A DNA stretch of 64,000 nucleotides from Campylorhamphus procurvoides (GCA_013396655.1 WBMV01003156.1:2127361-2191360), one strand, 5' to 3'; numbered from the stretch's first letter, positions 1 through 14,590 are shown. The notes: generated by a model from the sequence alone, not told the origin. Translations and numbers: made by a program.

Positions 1-3000
1 CTTAAACTATATTTATATGAGTTTAATAGAGTTTTACTCATGTATGGAGTACATAAGACACTTTATACTGACATAACAAGGCTTTTATACCATAATCATG
101 TTTTTGTATTTGGATACAGAAGAATGGAACAGTGTTATCATTATTCATACCCATTTCCTGAAGTTTTTATGTTCCTCTGAAGTCAAGGCATCTCAGAATT
201 GCCTTGATGAAGTGAGGTAATTAAAAAACATAACGGAGACTGCATTGCTGGCATCTTCTAGTTACCTTTGTCTCAATTTTAACCTCTGAATTTTGATGTT
301 AGAATGTCCCCTGTCCTATTACTCAAATGTTTTGATATATATTGTTAGCCACATTTCCTAAGAAAAAATAAGGTATATCATTTTTAAGCATTTTTTTTAA
401 AATTCCCAGGGACCCTTTTACCTTCTTCTGTGGAATGCATCTATCAGGTTTTGTCTTTATGACTAGCATGTCTCCAAGCCATTCCCATTCATTTTCCTGA
501 TGCTCTCTAGACAGCCAGCAAAAGTTGTTTTCAGAAAACCAGCCCAGAACTTTAGTATAAAAAATAATTTAAATAATTATGGAAACCAACACTGGTTGTC
601 CTTCACAGAAGTGTGGTCTCTTAGTAGGTAACTATAAATCTGCTCATGGGTGTTTAAAGAGAGGCAGTGCTCAAAGACAAGCAATTCTCTACTCCTTGAT
701 TACTAGCACCTTTGCTGCAGGAAAAAAACACTTAAGAACCACCATTAGTTACGACACAAATGTTTCGAACATAAGAACTAAGATTAGATGTGTGGAGCAC
801 CACCACAATGTTCTGTCCCACGAGGGTTCTGACTGACTGGCAGACCTGTTCTACTTATCTTCTCTTTCTCCTTCTGTCCCAACATGCAATTTCTCCCCCC
901 CTCCCCCCCCATCTTTACCTATAAACTTATATAACAACCTTGATATTGAGATTGAAGCGAGGATGAACTGAGTCAAATTGAATAAGCTGCTGTCAAATCA
1001 ACATCTGGATGTATCCAGTTGAATTTTACAGAGTTTTGTTTGTCTTTGCACCTCCTATTTACTACTGAAATAAGCCCTGTGTGGAACCAGTCCCTTGACA
1101 AAGCAGGGCTAGTCAAGAGAACCTGTAGTGGCCTGAGCAGCCAGTATGGCACACCACTTTCCACCTCTGCTGATTTACTATGCTCAAAATGAAGCAACAA
1201 ATTAAGTACTGGGGTAGCTATGGCTTAGAAGTCCAAGAGCTAGTGGAGATTTTCATAAAATCTGGTGACAGTCATAGTTAGAATTAGCATAAAATACTGG
1301 GGGGATGTGAGGAAAGCTATTATTATAGGACTTTGGAGAATGACTGCTTCAGAATGCAGGCCAATTTAAAGGGTTAAAAAAAAATACCCCATTTTTCACT
1401 AGACCTGGTCAGGAGGACTTGCTTACACTGAGTAATTGCAATCCATATTGAACAAAACTGTGGTTGAAACCTCTCCAGATGAATCTCCTAGACAACTGTA
1501 ACAGCAGTCATAATACAGTGCAGACACAGACCACCTAACTGCAAATAGACTTCTTTACATTAAGACTCAATAAGAATTTATTGTGTCCTTAGACAGAAAA
1601 GAAAGTAAGAAAAGTAAAAATATTTTCCCATATCTATACTGTCCCTGTCTTCTAAGATGAGACCATCTGGAAAATTTTCAGCCCACTTTTTATTTTTATG
1701 TGCTTATGCAGGAGGGGTAGAGCATCATCTTTTCTCATTAAAAATAAAGTGTTTGCATAAGGTTTTGGAGCAAAAATTCACTCAATTCATCATAATTTAA
1801 AATAATCTTGACAGTACTGCAAACCTCATGCATTGTAAAGTCTTGCATCTAATGAGCAAATCAGGTTTCACTAAGAATGGAAGCATCAAGATTTTGTTGT
1901 AAAGGGAGCTGTTTTCAGCTACTGCATGATTAATGTAGTATCATAGACTTGACATAAAAACAAGATATATTAGTGTTTGGGGATCAAACTAACGTTAAAT
2001 AGAGGCTTCTTAAGGAAATTTAACTGTCAGAATGTAATTTGATAATTGCTTTATATTTAAATTTGCCTGTAATATGGTTTCTGGAGGAGAAGCTACATAA
2101 TTCTGATGCTTACAAATTCAATTTTTTGTCACATTCAGTCCTTACCATATAAACATTCAAAGTCTCCAACAAAAAGAACATCTCAAATCTTTGACCATTA
2201 CAAAAAAGCACAGTACCTTGACCTTGTATCTTAAAGTTAAATGGAGTGACATTTTAAAGATTAAATTAATTCTTCCTCATTTCAATAATATCCCTTTAAA
2301 AGCCCTGCCTAGGCTGGAGTATACATTTGATTTCTTTATCTTTCTTGATGACCCCTCATGCCTGCAAGTCAGCTCATTTTTCTCTGCTGAAGACTGCACC
2401 CTATCCCTGCATGTGCTCTAAAATTTCCATTAAAATCTAGGGCATCATCACTCATTCTTATCTGCAGCAGTCTGCCAAACAGTGAGATACCAGCAACTGC
2501 ACGAGAACTCATCTCGAAGGACAATATAGTTATACCCATCACCGTCCAGAGTGGAAGAGAATTCTACCTGCATAATATGTTATCATATCCAGTACACTGG
2601 GAATCTTAAAAACACCAGGAGTGGTGTAGGATGTTGCTATAAATTCTCATGCAACAGCAAGCCTTACTTAAACAGCAATTTACCAGTAGGCAATTAGCTT
2701 CTCAGAGAACATTTTTATTAAGTTCACTTCACAATGAAACGATCTGTCTCATCAACTATTGAATATTTGCTGGTTAAAGCATTATTATTTCAAATTAGCA
2801 TATTATGAGTACCTGAGGGTATTTAAACTTGTCTATGTGTTTAACCTTCAGGTTTCTAAGTCCCTCTTCAAGCTGATTTTTAAACATTCTCATATCCCTT
2901 TCCAAAGTGTTTTAAGTTGGCTGTGCTCATTCCTCTTTATCTTTTCCACTTTGCAAGAGCTCATATATGTATACAGATTTGTACATCTACACTCTTAAGA

Positions 3001-3172
3001 GTACACATAATTATATACCATTCTATAATTTTTATGCCTATATAAGCACACATTCTGTAATACTGCACATGAACCACAATCTTCTTGTGCTATTTTGCTG
3101 GATCACAGCTGTCATACAACTGTCATCTTCACCCCTCATTCTACACTATAAGGAGAGATCAACAATTTAGTT
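1..3172. other. A+T-rich unique sequence without a recognisable gene
   Basis: I see no coding region. The longest open frame, 85 codons at 579-836 on the plus strand, has no family resemblance and no supporting signals. A cytosine-rich run sits at 895-910 (seven C, one T, eight C). A perfect 12-bp palindrome, ACTCTTAAGAGT, sits at 2991-3002. No transposon end could be recognised. The stretch reads as old intergenic or intronic DNA. Confidence 0.6.
895..910. repeat. Poly-C low-complexity tract
   Basis: Seven C residues, one T, then eight C residues, within a pyrimidine-rich stretch that starts near 850. This is a simple homopolymer-type repeat that probably varies in length between individuals. 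No function is implied. Confidence 0.8.
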
Positions 3173-3600
3173 TTGCATTCCATGGATCTCTGTGTACCAC
3201 TGTATGGAAGGTGCCGCTGTGATGGGCTGCACTGCTCTGTGCAGCACTGGTTGAACTGGCCTCTCACTAATACCTCTGGGGTTCAGTGGACAACTTCGCT
3301 GCTGTCCAGGCAAGAGAAGAACACAGAACATCCAACTGTCACCAATCAGGTCAGAGTTAGACAGTCCTGCAGCACTGTGCACCTGAGAGGATTCGCCACT
3401 GGCAACTACTGCTATAAAAGACTCAGTGCCTGTGAGAAACCTACAACTGGATTGCTGGCTGATCTGCTTTGGTTACTTGTGGGTTTTTTAAGTGATGTGT
3501 GTGGTTGTTGTTACAACCTTTTCTACATTCTGTCCAGTGTCTTCTGTCAAAGATTCCCTGACACCTGAATCTTTGTGGTGTACAACACAGACAGCTTTAA
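3173..3600 (+). other. Unclassified block with TATA-box-like motif, possible old LTR
   Basis: This block is richer in G+C than its surroundings and holds a canonical TATAAAAG at 3413-3420. An open frame of 131 codons (3173-3568, plus) runs through it and a 71-codon frame lies opposite; neither protein resembles a known family. A TG-starting, CA-ending block with a central TATA motif is typical of a solo LTR, and the interval can be read that way. However, I see no AATAAA downstream of the TATA motif and no flanking target duplication, so the LTR reading is an inference. Alternatives are a diverged repeat of another class or a chance TATA motif. Confidence 0.25.
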
Positions 3601-6600
3601 TTCTTTTGCACTCTTAGGCTTTTGTTCCAGGATGGCACAAGCACATCAATGTTATTGCTGCTGAATAGCACAAAGCATAATGCAGGTAGGTGCCTATTTC
3701 TTTCAGAGGATGAATGTATGCATTGACTAAAGACAGAATAATCCATTCATGACACCTTAGCTAAAGAATTCAGCAGAGAATGTATGTACTATTTTATTTT
3801 CATTTTTGTGTCCTTCAGCAATACCTGCAACAGCATTTAGCAAAGGCAGCAATAGCTCACGATCAGCTCTGATACATACTCAAAAAGACAGATGGATAGA
3901 AGAGCTCTTTAAATATTATATACTTCAGTATCAGTGAGATATAATAGATAGTGAGGTTGAAACAGCCAGTAGCATTAACAAGCCTAAATTAAATGGTATT
4001 TTAATGTTAAAAAATCAAATAGAGCCTCTAAATTCACCCAGAGTATACCTACTACTATCAATAACTGATTCTGTTTCACTGTGTGTCTTCTCTCTGGAAT
4101 ATGTGTGCATCTTATTTTACTAATTTCTTGGAACTTGAAATGTGCTTTCCAGTATCTGCTAGGAACCAAGTATGATTTTCATGGTATGTAGTTTAATATA
4201 ATACAAATACCAAAATATTATAATTTAGCTAGTTAGAGAAATGCACATTTTGCAATAGCATGACTTACATTCTCTATCATAAACTTTATATGTTTAAAGC
4301 ACCATGTGACAGTAGGACCCTTGAATTTGTGACTGAGGTGGCTGAATTTAATTTGAAATCTTGGTAGGCAAAGTCTGTACTTTGCACAGATTTAAATACT
4401 TGTTAGATTGGAGACTTAGCACTCTTTTGGAACCACAGACCCATCATGATATTGCTGTTACTTTCCAGGTATTACTCAGAATTAATTTGATTGACATAAT
4501 TTTAACAATTCCACATGTCACTTCTAATCCTTGGTGAAATCTAGACGTTAGTTAATTCAAAAGAAATTAAGTAGCTCTCTCAAATTTTCAAACCTTTATG
4601 GAGCACTATGTGAGCTGATATTGCAAGTCACTTTAAGTAACTAATCTTCCATTCCTGCTCCACCTGTTAATGCTAAAACATTTTTAAGATCCTCTGCTAA
4701 TGAATAAGGAATAGTTTACAAAAATACATCCTAGGATATGACTGTGTTTTTTAATTAGGCCCAGAATTTGTTCTCAAAAGCCTATGCACCTTAATTTAAA
4801 CTAGCTTACAAACTCTTCTGCAAAATATCTTCCCTAGAACAGCAGCAAAGGCAGCCCACCAGTGACAAGTCTCACTGGCAAGAGGCCACTGCTGAGCAGC
4901 AGCTGTCCCACCCAGGTACCCAGTGTGATGTGCCCTACTTAGCACATCTGACATCCAGCCAGCATCAGGAGGGATGCAGAGTCCCCAGGCAAATATTTGT
5001 AGAACTTTTCTTCCTCTCTGGCTCTTCCCTGTTACTCGGCGAGAGGGATTTGGGAGAGCAGTGAGACAGTCAAAGACCCCATGTTAATCGCTGAGCTCAG
5101 CTGAAGCATCCCAGCCAAAAGTGTTTGACACTGGGTAAGCAAAACCTTGGGCCAGTGAAGTCCATGGCAGTGTTGCCATCCTCTTCACTCATTTCTCAAT
5201 CTATCAATCAGAAGCCAGAGTTTTTCCTTTCACTGTTACAATCAGATTCAGAAATGCTTATGGCTTAATTTACAAACATTAAGAACCTCACAAAAGCTTT
5301 CAGAAGGTGTACAAGTATGTATTCTGCATCAGCTTTTGCATGATGCATACACATGAATTAGCTTCACCTAATCATTACACCAATTCTTTGTGTCCACATC
5401 AGGTATCACCCTGGTTCAAGCAGAAAATTAACGTGTCTAAAGTACTTTCAAACATCAGATATGAACTGCATTACCAAATAACTATCACACCAGTTTTAAG
5501 ATGTAAATTTAGAAAAGATGAACACACAACACAAATTGTATACCTTGACACTTGGAGGCTATCACACAAAACTTATTTTGAAGTAGATTTTGAAGTTGAT
5601 TTAATTTAATCCGAAGGCCAGCGTAACTACATTGAAAGTTCAAAATACCTAAAACATGCTTGAAAATATAATTAGATGACTGGACTACACATTTCCTTAC
5701 TTTTTCCCCACTAAGTTTTATGTCACTTCTATAATTTACAGTTTTGTAGATGAGCTCTAGAAACTTTTCTACTTCACTTCATTGAAAGTAACAGATGAAA
5801 AAAACAGTTGCTTATTAAACTGAGGCTTTTGCAGACAGTGAAATGCATGAAGAATACAATCCCTCCATTTAACTTCTTCAGGAATTCTTGTACTTAAGAT
5901 AGATCTTTTCCAGACATAAAAACTTAAACTCCTAAACTAAACTAAGACACAAAATCATCTTTTAGAAAAGCTTGAGCTTCAACAGTTAGGACTTTGATAA
6001 TTTCCTAATTTTATACTAATGTAAAAACTTAAAACTTGAGTGATATAATTGATTAGTAAAGAACAGAATTTGGACAAGCTTAGTCCATGTTAAAGATTTG
6101 GGAGGGCTGGGAACAGTTGGATGGTAAATATTGAAGAAAATCTTTCTCCGTTATTCATTATTGTTTGAGCTTGTTTTCTTTCATTTTCTTGCTAGAACTC
6201 ATTTAAGGGGGAAATGTTTTAGTGGTTTTGCAAGAAATCTAGAGGGTGGAAGAGAATAAACTAGCCCTCAGGGAAGGAGAATGGAAAAAGTGAGCCTCAT
6301 TCAGCTGCTTTAATGTCTGCGTTAACAGACAATAAAAAGACTTTTTTTTTAAAAAATGCCGTGATTTTAGATCTTCGTGGATAGAATTACAATGAAGTTA
6401 ATGGTTCTCTCACCTGAACACCAGAGCTAATCTCTCTCCTTAAAATGAGAACCAATCCTTGCTTTTCTTATTACCATTTCCACAAAAACTGTAGTGTAAG
6501 ATTGAAAAATGTACCTTTCAAAAGTAATCTCCATGCCATACAACAGTGTATATCTGCTTGTATGTGTGAATTTTAATAGTTTATTCCCTCTTTATTTTTT

Positions 6601-9600
6601 ATATGATATTGTTTATTGGCATCAATTGTTTAATATCTTAAATCCCCATCTCAAATATGATTCAAAGGTCTTACACAATTTGATCTGATTTTAAAAAAGC
6701 AACTTAATCAGAGAGGCCCCTGAATGCTTGCACAATGAACAGAGGCATGTGCAGGTGATGCCACAGCAGACAGTGTGTGTAATAAAGCCTTGGAACAGCA
6801 CTGTAATAGCTGCACCCTGAGCTAGGGAGGTGATCCTTCTCACTGCTCAGTCCTGCTGAGGCACATCTGGGATTCTGGGTATTTGTCCTAAACTGGCTTT
6901 TCTCTCTATTTGGCACCCTCTTAACACTCTTATTAACTATAAGCTAATAAGTCTTAGGAATACCGTTACACTATTTGTTACTAAGAAATTTGCTTTTACT
7001 GTATGAAAATAACTTTCATTTCCCATGGCCCAGAACAACGCTCCTTTCTTTATCATGTGTTTTGAGACCACCTGTGTCCTTATGAAGTTTTTCTTTTCTT
7101 CTCCAAATATATCTTGACTCAAAGCAGTGAAATTCACCAATTTAAGCATATTTAGCTTTTTACAAAACACAACATGATAAAATTGTAGGGAAGTTCATAA
7201 CCTAAATGGGTATTGCACAAAAGAATTCAGAACAAGGTCTATTATCAAATGCAGGCACCCAACACCGTTGAAAATCACCGACAAAGGAATAAAGCAAACT
7301 GCAGGCAAGAAGAGCTACAATGTGCAGACACATCAGTTTCACAGAACACTATGCTGGACAGTTACTGACAGCGTACATTGGTGATCCGAATGTAGGAAAA
7401 ATCAGCTTCATTTAATTGTTGCCCTGAATCCTTGATTCAGTACACCCATCAGAAAACAAGTCTACCAAAACGGAAGTGTGGATTCCTGGTTTCAGAGCTA
7501 GAGGACATCCAGTTATGTTCCTTCCCCAGCAGAAAGGGGTAACAGCACATTCCTGTCTTTGCTGAGGTGAAGAACTAACAGCACAATTTTCCAGCAATGT
7601 TTTCAGCAACAGCAGAAAACAAGAAACTTTTCTTCTTCAGCTCAGGTCACAGAAAGCATTCAGTTCCCTTTCTGACTCCCTTCTAAACAGGAAAGAACAA
7701 ACAAGCTGGGGTTAAACCTTGCTGAGGCCAAAGAGTGTGGATTCTCTGCAGGGGAAAGCAAACACAGCAGTTCTCCTCCGGACATCGGACAACGAACAAT
7801 CTCAATTCCTTCTCACCACAGAAAGCAAACAAGAAACAAGCCAACCCCAAATCCTATCATATTGCAGTATCTTAATTTTAACACAGACAAGCCATGAATT
7901 CCACACACCACAGAAAGGGAAGTTTAAAATGCCTTCTCCCTGCCTGACAGCAGCAGTGTTCTGTTTTCTTGCTTTGCCAGGAGATGGAAGTTTAATTCAC
8001 CTCATAGCAAGAAACTGTGGGACCAAGAGTCCACAGAGGGAATTCAGAAAGAAATACTAATGGTTATTTCAGTATTCTTTGAAAGACAGCTGATTGCAAC
8101 AGCCTGAAACAGCTTTTGTGGTAAAATCTCACATGTATCACCCCAAAAATTGTCATGTCAAGCTGTTGATATGGATGAATCAGTAGAATCTGAAAAAGAA
8201 TTTAATGCATATCTACTCTTCTGCCACAGTACCTGCGAGTAAACCTTTGACAGGTTATCTGTCCTCACTCTTGCTCTTCTAAAAGGACTTATTTTCTTAT
8301 GCCATTAGAAACCATCTGGAGATTCTCCTGGAGACAAAAATTCATAAGTCATCTGAAAAAGTGTGAATCAGACTCAGTTGTTTCTTCTCATGTCACGATA
8401 AACGATACCTTACAAAACTAATACAATACTATTAGCTCTTTCTAAAAACTGTTTATATCAGCACATAATTTAATTACCACAAAATAGCAAAGTAGAAAAC
8501 TCTTGTTCAGAAGTGGTGCAGATTTAGTGGTGAAATACCAAAATCAGAATATAACTTGATTCATTAAATTGGACTTAAATAATTAGCTAGTGAATATATA
8601 AATTAAAATTCATGAATTTCCAGTTAAACTGACTGTAAACTTTCCAGTATTCAGGAAAGGCATCATGATGAGGCTTTAGAAATGAAGCAAGTGGATGGTA
8701 CTGAATTACTTAATCAGATGAATGGACATGGAACAGAATGTGAAATTGTTTGGGCTTCAAGGGTTTACAGTGATCACAGGTCAAGAGTTAGAGCCACTAA
8801 AATTCTGTATGACAAACAGTGCTGACCAGAGAATGACAAATAGATGGGGAACAAACACAATATACCCAAATCACACAAGCAAGGCCAGGAAGCAGCACCT
8901 GCTCATTTCAGCAGAGCATTTCTTAATTAATTACTCTGCTGAAAAAACACCACACTCTATTAGTCTAAATCAAAGTATACTTCAAAAGCTGTAGCTGGAG
9001 CCAGTTTTTAATAACCAGGAGAAAAAAGCCCCAAAACCTTGTGACAAATTAACTACACAACTGGAACCTGGAGAACATCAGTTGCTAAACAAGCAGTTAT
9101 GACAAAATCTTGATTTATAGAAAGACTGTAATATTGCCCATATTATAAAGAACTAAACTATCCTGTTTACCTCTTTTCTGACTGAACTAAACCAGACTTG
9201 AAAAGGGTATTTCAGTTATTTAAATGCCAGTTTATAATTTGTTTTTTTGTGTTTGGTAGTTTTTTTAATTTTTTTAAAATAAAGTTATCTCCTCTAACCT
9301 CTTACCTTAAACTTACTGTTAAAACTACAGGGATAACCACCAAGGTAAGCTACCTTTATCCCTCCATGAAACAAAACTGCTCTGTATGTCTGTAACCTTT
9401 GCCAAACCAAAAGAGACACTTAAACATAATATGTTCTGCAGAAAACGCCTAGAAGAATAGTAACTGTTTTGATTATGACACATTTGATTTTGAATTTTGA
9501 CGCAACAGGAGATTCAAAAGTCAAACATGAACATTGTTTTCCAGTCTTTTCCAGTGCTCTGAAACAAAACTGAGTCAAATTAATATGGCTTTCTATTTTA

Positions 9601-11147
9601 CTTTTTATGAAACTGTATTACCCTAAATAAAACTATTTTCACAAATAGCCACGCTACTCAGCTTACTAAATAACTGAGTTTAGCTTTGCCACTTCTCCTC
9701 AGCCTCTAGCACATGTGCCTTATTGGCAGAAGTGGGACAAGGACAAGATGAAGAAACTTTGAACTATGAAGCATAAAATATGAGAACGGAGGTAAAGAAA
9801 AATGGCATATATATTGTAAACATCCAGCAAACAGTTCTGATAAAGTGCATTTGAAAACCTGGGTTGGTTAGAAGAGGAAAAGGCACTGCCTGTAAGCAGC
9901 GATCCTGGATGGTTAGCCCCATGGTTTGTACCTAATTGTTCTCCTTCCCTCCATAAGCAACCTCGTCAAGAACTCCCAAATCAGTACTCATCTCACTTAG
10001 AACCCATACATTTAAAGCATTTCCAAACAACTCAAAAACACTTCAGAAACTGTTTTGAAAACACAATACCACAATGGCAGTCAGTTTTCAGTTTTACTGC
10101 CATATCCTCCCTACATTGAAGTACCTGGAAGGAAAAATTCATATAGCTCATCCCTAGCTTTGTTCAGCAGAAGGGCGCACCTTCCAAGAGCAACTAATTC
10201 CTATGACAATGTATTTTCTACTAATTATATGACAGTATCAGTCATGCTCCTTTTATTCTGAACTTAATAGTGATCAAACATGTTTAGAGAGCAAAATGAT
10301 AGTTTTACAAATGTCTTAAAAAAATGTCAGTCCATTAACCTGTGAGTTAGTTATCATGGACTTGTAAGTGCAGTTTAAAAAGACCAGTAGCTTTTTCTTA
10401 AGATTTTCAAGCAGATCCATCTGTTAATATGTTTAAATGATCGTCATCTGTATATTACATCAGATTTTATTTTTATATAATGGCAGGACTTCAGGCAGTG
10501 TAAAATGCATTACTGGCCAGAATCTGATGCCAAAATGCCAATTAGTAACCTGAAAGAGACACAGATATAGAAAGGGAAAAGTTATACATTTATTTAAATA
10601 AGATTGCAACTTTTGCTCTGTAATTTTTTAATGCTCAACTTGTAAGTATTTTTAGGTTCAGAATCACCTATTTTTATAACTACAGGTATGTTAGTATAAC
10701 AAATCTGGCTGTTCTTAGTATGTTTATACACACAATTGTGAGGCATATAATTTGAAACTATTACTTTAATGAGAGAGAAGATTTTAAAGGATCAGGTCTG
10801 TGAAATAAAATTACGGTTTTGGGAAACAGACCTTAACAACTTAGAACAGATATCTGTTTACCATCCCAATGGGCAAGGTGATAAAGCTTTCTCCCCAGAA
10901 GTTTGATCTCATGATTCTTGTAGAGTTCTGTGGTCAAAAAACTAAGATTCTGTTCACTTCAGTGGTCTTCAGGTAACTGGATTTGTTTGATTTTGTGAAG
11001 TTAACTGCAGAAGTTTGACCCTATTTTATGTGGTCTAGGTAAAACAAGCATTTAAAAATAACTGAAAAAAACACATTTTACAAATTATATATATTTATCC
11101 ATTAAAATTATTGATTCATTCTAGCAATCATCATCTGTCTCAAATAC
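3601..11147. other. A+T-rich sequence without a recognisable gene
   Basis: No coding region, RNA gene or classifiable transposon was recognised. The open frames are all 113 codons or shorter. A G+C-richer patch at about 4840-5120 contains the short inverted repeat CCAGTGA/TCACTGG (4859-4865 and 4872-4878). A 12-bp unit is repeated twice with one change at about 5577-5600 (TTTTGAAGTAGA, then TTTTGAAGTTGA). Otherwise it looks like ordinary old non-coding DNA. Confidence 0.55.
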
Positions 11148-11885
11148 ATAGAATCATAGAATATGCTGAGTTGAAAGGGACCCATCAGGATCAAGTCCAA
11201 CTCCTGGCCCTGTGCAGAACAACCCAAGAGTCACCCCACGTGCCTGAGAGTATCATCCAAATGCTTCTTGAGCTCTGCCTGACCTTGTGCTGTGACCACT
11301 GCCTTGGAGAGCCTGTTCAGTGCCCACCCAACCTCTGGGTCAAGTTTTTCTGATATCCAACCTAAACCTCCCCTGACACAACTTCAGGCCATTCCCTCGG
11401 GTCCTGTCACTGTCACCACAGAGCAGAGATCAGTGCCTGCCCCTCCTCTTCCCCTCACAAGGAAGTTGTAACTGCAGTGATTTCTCCCCTCAATCTCCTC
11501 TTCTCCAGCTGAACACACCAAGTGCTCTCAGCCACTCATCACACGGCACCCCCTCAAGGCCCTTCACCACCTTTATAGCCCTCCTTTGGACGCTCTCTAA
11601 CAGGTTTATGCCTTTTTCACATTGTGGTGCCCAAAATTGCACACAATATCCAAGGTGAGGCCACCCCAGTGCAGAGCAGAGCAGAACAATCCCCTCCCTC
11701 GCCCAGCTGGTGATGCTTTGCCTGATTCCCCCCAGGACAGGGTTGGCCCTCCTGGCTGCCGGGGCACTGCTGGCTCATGTTCCACTTGCTGTCAACAAGG
11801 GCCCCCAGGTCCCTTTCCAGAGCACTGCTCTCCAGCATCTCATTCCCCAGTCTGTCTGTACCTCCAGGGTTACACACAGACACGT
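11148..11885 (-). mobile_element. CR1 LINE, 3' end, minus strand
   Basis: The plus strand begins with TAGAATCATAGAATATG, which is the reverse complement of the repeated ATTCTATGATTCT terminus of avian CR1 retrotransposons. It then follows the typical CR1 3' region read backwards: the G+C-rich segments around 11320-11420 (hydrophobic leader-like text 'ccaacctaaacctcccctgac'), 11470-11520 (ctcctcttctccagctgaac) and 11620-11660 (ttgtggtgcccaaaattgca) are hallmarks. The element is 5'-truncated, as most CR1 copies are. Open frames of up to 130 codons on both strands here are by-products of the G+C-rich repeat, not genes. I cannot name the subfamily securely. Confidence 0.9.
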
Positions 11886-14369
11886 CCCACACAGCAGTCT
11901 GAAAAGGAGCTCAGCTTGATTCCATCTATACCACTGGTTACACTTATGTTTCTTATCTTTACTTCTCCCATAGATAGGAAAATCCTTTCAAACAAAAAAG
12001 ACCCACAAACTTGACGATATACTTTCTAAGTGCACAAAACAATTTTTTGTATGCTAGTTCAGACCCATATATGCATCACACGTATGTCTGAACAATTAAT
12101 TTGTCTTTAGCAAACCATGGACCTTTTGCTGTGGCTATCACTCTGTGCATATAGTGCCTATTTTTTGCGTCTGAATGTAATTACCTAACACCATCTAGCT
12201 TGCAGGAAACTGAAAATGAATAATAAATCCTACAGGTGTTAACTCTACAACAATTCTTCTGACATTATTCTCACAACTCCACAGGGGCTACATTTTCATT
12301 ATATAAGGGGAAAAAAAGTCATCCCCTTAAAAGGAGTCTGGAGTGCCTCTTTGAGACACCATTACTGAACAAGCTAGAATGCTGACATTTTATGCTAACC
12401 TTTGCAAGAAGCTAAACAGTTTTCAGTTTTCATTTTGTGTAAGTAAATCCTACAAATTCAATACCATGCAGGACCCAGAAAAGCTAAAGTTGCATAACAA
12501 CTACAAATTTAATGTACTTTCTTTAGGGTTCTACCATAACTGGATTTGAAGTAGATTTCACTTACAAATAATATGAATCTCAACATAATTTTTTGGATAA
12601 AATGAATAAAATCTGTGACAATATCTCAACATTTTCAAAATTTAAATTAGATTTTGCTTTCTGTAAACTTTTACACCAAATGGAAATTGATTGCAAGAAG
12701 TCTGGTTACATGAGCTACGTAGGCAGTTAGATCACAGCAACAGATTCTGAATTCAACTTTGATATCCAAGTCTGAAATCATAGTCCACAGCTCTGTAGCA
12801 AACGGGAAACAAACCAGAAAACACCAGCAGGCAACTCATCTAACCTATCTTAGGTATTTATTCTGAAATGAACTTCCACAAACCTCTGCACAGTTAGGGA
12901 AGGTACATTCCAGCTGTAAAAACCACACTGTGAAACTGAAAAAGGAACATATAATAAAAGAGCTTAGAAAGTTCTTTAATTTTTCTAGCCTCTCAGGCAA
13001 TATAGGGAACTTCTGGAAAGTTTCCTAATGTTATGCAGCAAAAAGACAATCTAGTTAAGTTCTTCTCTACACAAGGGAATTGTGACACTGTAGGAAAAAA
13101 ATTTGCTTTAGAAAGTGATTTAGCTAAATCAATGCAAGCTCCTCTGTGGATAATGATGGCTTATGTTTACTTTACCTAAATTGTTATAAGACACTCTTCC
13201 CCAAACTAAGACTATCTACTCAAGAGGGTTGATCAAATTTATCTAAGTTCATTCAATTTTCTTGCGTACACAGGTTTAATGGACTCCATCATCACTGGCA
13301 AGGTAATGAGGGAACAGCAACACTAAAGAAAAAGAATGTGCTCTACAAACCAGCAATTAAATGTCAGTGTTGTTTTCTATGATGACTATAAGCAGTTTTC
13401 ATATCTAGACAGCTACAGATGTTTAAATTAAAGGTCATGTTAAAATGGTCCTAAATGCAAAGCGGAGTAATTACAAGAAATATGGCTGGTACCTGGGTAT
13501 TCTGGGGAGGCAAATGCTCCAGTGATGGGCAGTAAATTTGAGTGGTGGCAAACGTTAGGGCAGGGTTTACACTGGGAACAGTAAGATTCTTGTTGACAGT
13601 TTTTTGCTGTGTGTACTTAGGAGAGTAAAACATCGGAAACAGGTTCAGAGAAGAAAACCTTTACAGAGCTTCTTTTAGGTGCAGCAGTCCCCAGGAAGGT
13701 AAGATTACAGCCAAGGCGAGACTGTTAATGTTGTATTTGTAGACAGAATTGAAACTGCAATCACTAAATAAATGGCAGTTGTTAGCAACAGCATGATAAC
13801 CTGCTGGCAACCAGAACAGTTATAAAGCAGGGGGAAAAGTAATCTGTAGTTCAATTTATTTGAAAGGTCTTAGTTTTCTTTATTAAATTGAGGATGTGGT
13901 AGTATCTGAACACATACATGATCAATCAATTCCAGAGAACTGGGCTAATTTTCTCTTGAATCCCTTTTGTGCTTATGTTCTACTCAACTATTGTGTCAAG
14001 TAGTGTAAATAAATTATACACTAAGACTTTTCACAATTACCCATCTTTACAAGATTTTTCTGCAATATTTGTTAAGTAAATCAGTAATATAGTAGTTTTC
14101 AGCTCATGGTGTTTCCTAAATCACACTTTTCTCCAGGAGATTGCTAGATGTGTGAGAAAATCCGCTAAATGAATGCCAGTCTCTAGAAGAGTGATTACTT
14201 TCAAACTAGTATTTTTAACAAATTATTCTACTTCTAGTAAAGTTTTGGGAGTTTTTGTCAGCATCCCACAGAATTAGAAGTGGAACCAGGTTATGCTTAC
14301 ACAAAAGGACACCAGCCTAACAACACAGCACTGGCCACATCCCAACATCTATTCCAAGTCTGCTTTCAG
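11886..14369. other. A+T-rich sequence without a recognisable gene
   Basis: No coding region or classifiable repeat was seen. The only open frame of note is 60 codons on the minus strand (13451-13633), with no resemblance to a known protein. Sequence is of moderate complexity, without long simple repeats. Confidence 0.55.
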
Positions 14370-14590
14370 AGAACCACAGAATCATTGAGGGTGCAAAACA
14401 CTGCCAAGATCACTGAGTCCAACCTTTGACCGAGCACCACTATGTCAACTAACGCATAGCACTAAGTGCTGCATCTCCAGTCATGAACACTTCCAGGGAT
14501 GGTTACTCTACCACCTTCCTAGGTAGCTCCTTCCAGTGCCTGAACACACCTTTCATTGAAGAAATTATACCTTGAATCAATCCAAGGTCC
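14370..14590 (-). mobile_element. CR1 LINE fragment, minus strand
   Basis: The plus strand opens with CCACAGAATCATTGAGG followed by a 'gatcactgagtccaacct' segment, the reversed 3' end of CR1. Then come 'aacacttccagggatggt' and 'gaagaaattataccttgaat', which match well-known blocks of the CR1 3' region (for example 'cacctccctgggcagcctgttcc', here diverged). The 5' limit fades gradually after about 14590. It is clearly diverged, so probably an old insertion. Confidence 0.85.

Noticed and set aside
2991..3002. Perfect palindrome ACTCTTAAGAGT
   Set aside because: A 12-bp perfect palindrome is expected several times by chance in 64 kb, and there is no supporting context.
11617..12014. Overlapping 91-, 130- and 69-codon open frames
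   Set aside because: They lie largely within the minus-strand CR1 3' region, whose G+C-rich text gives long frames by chance.
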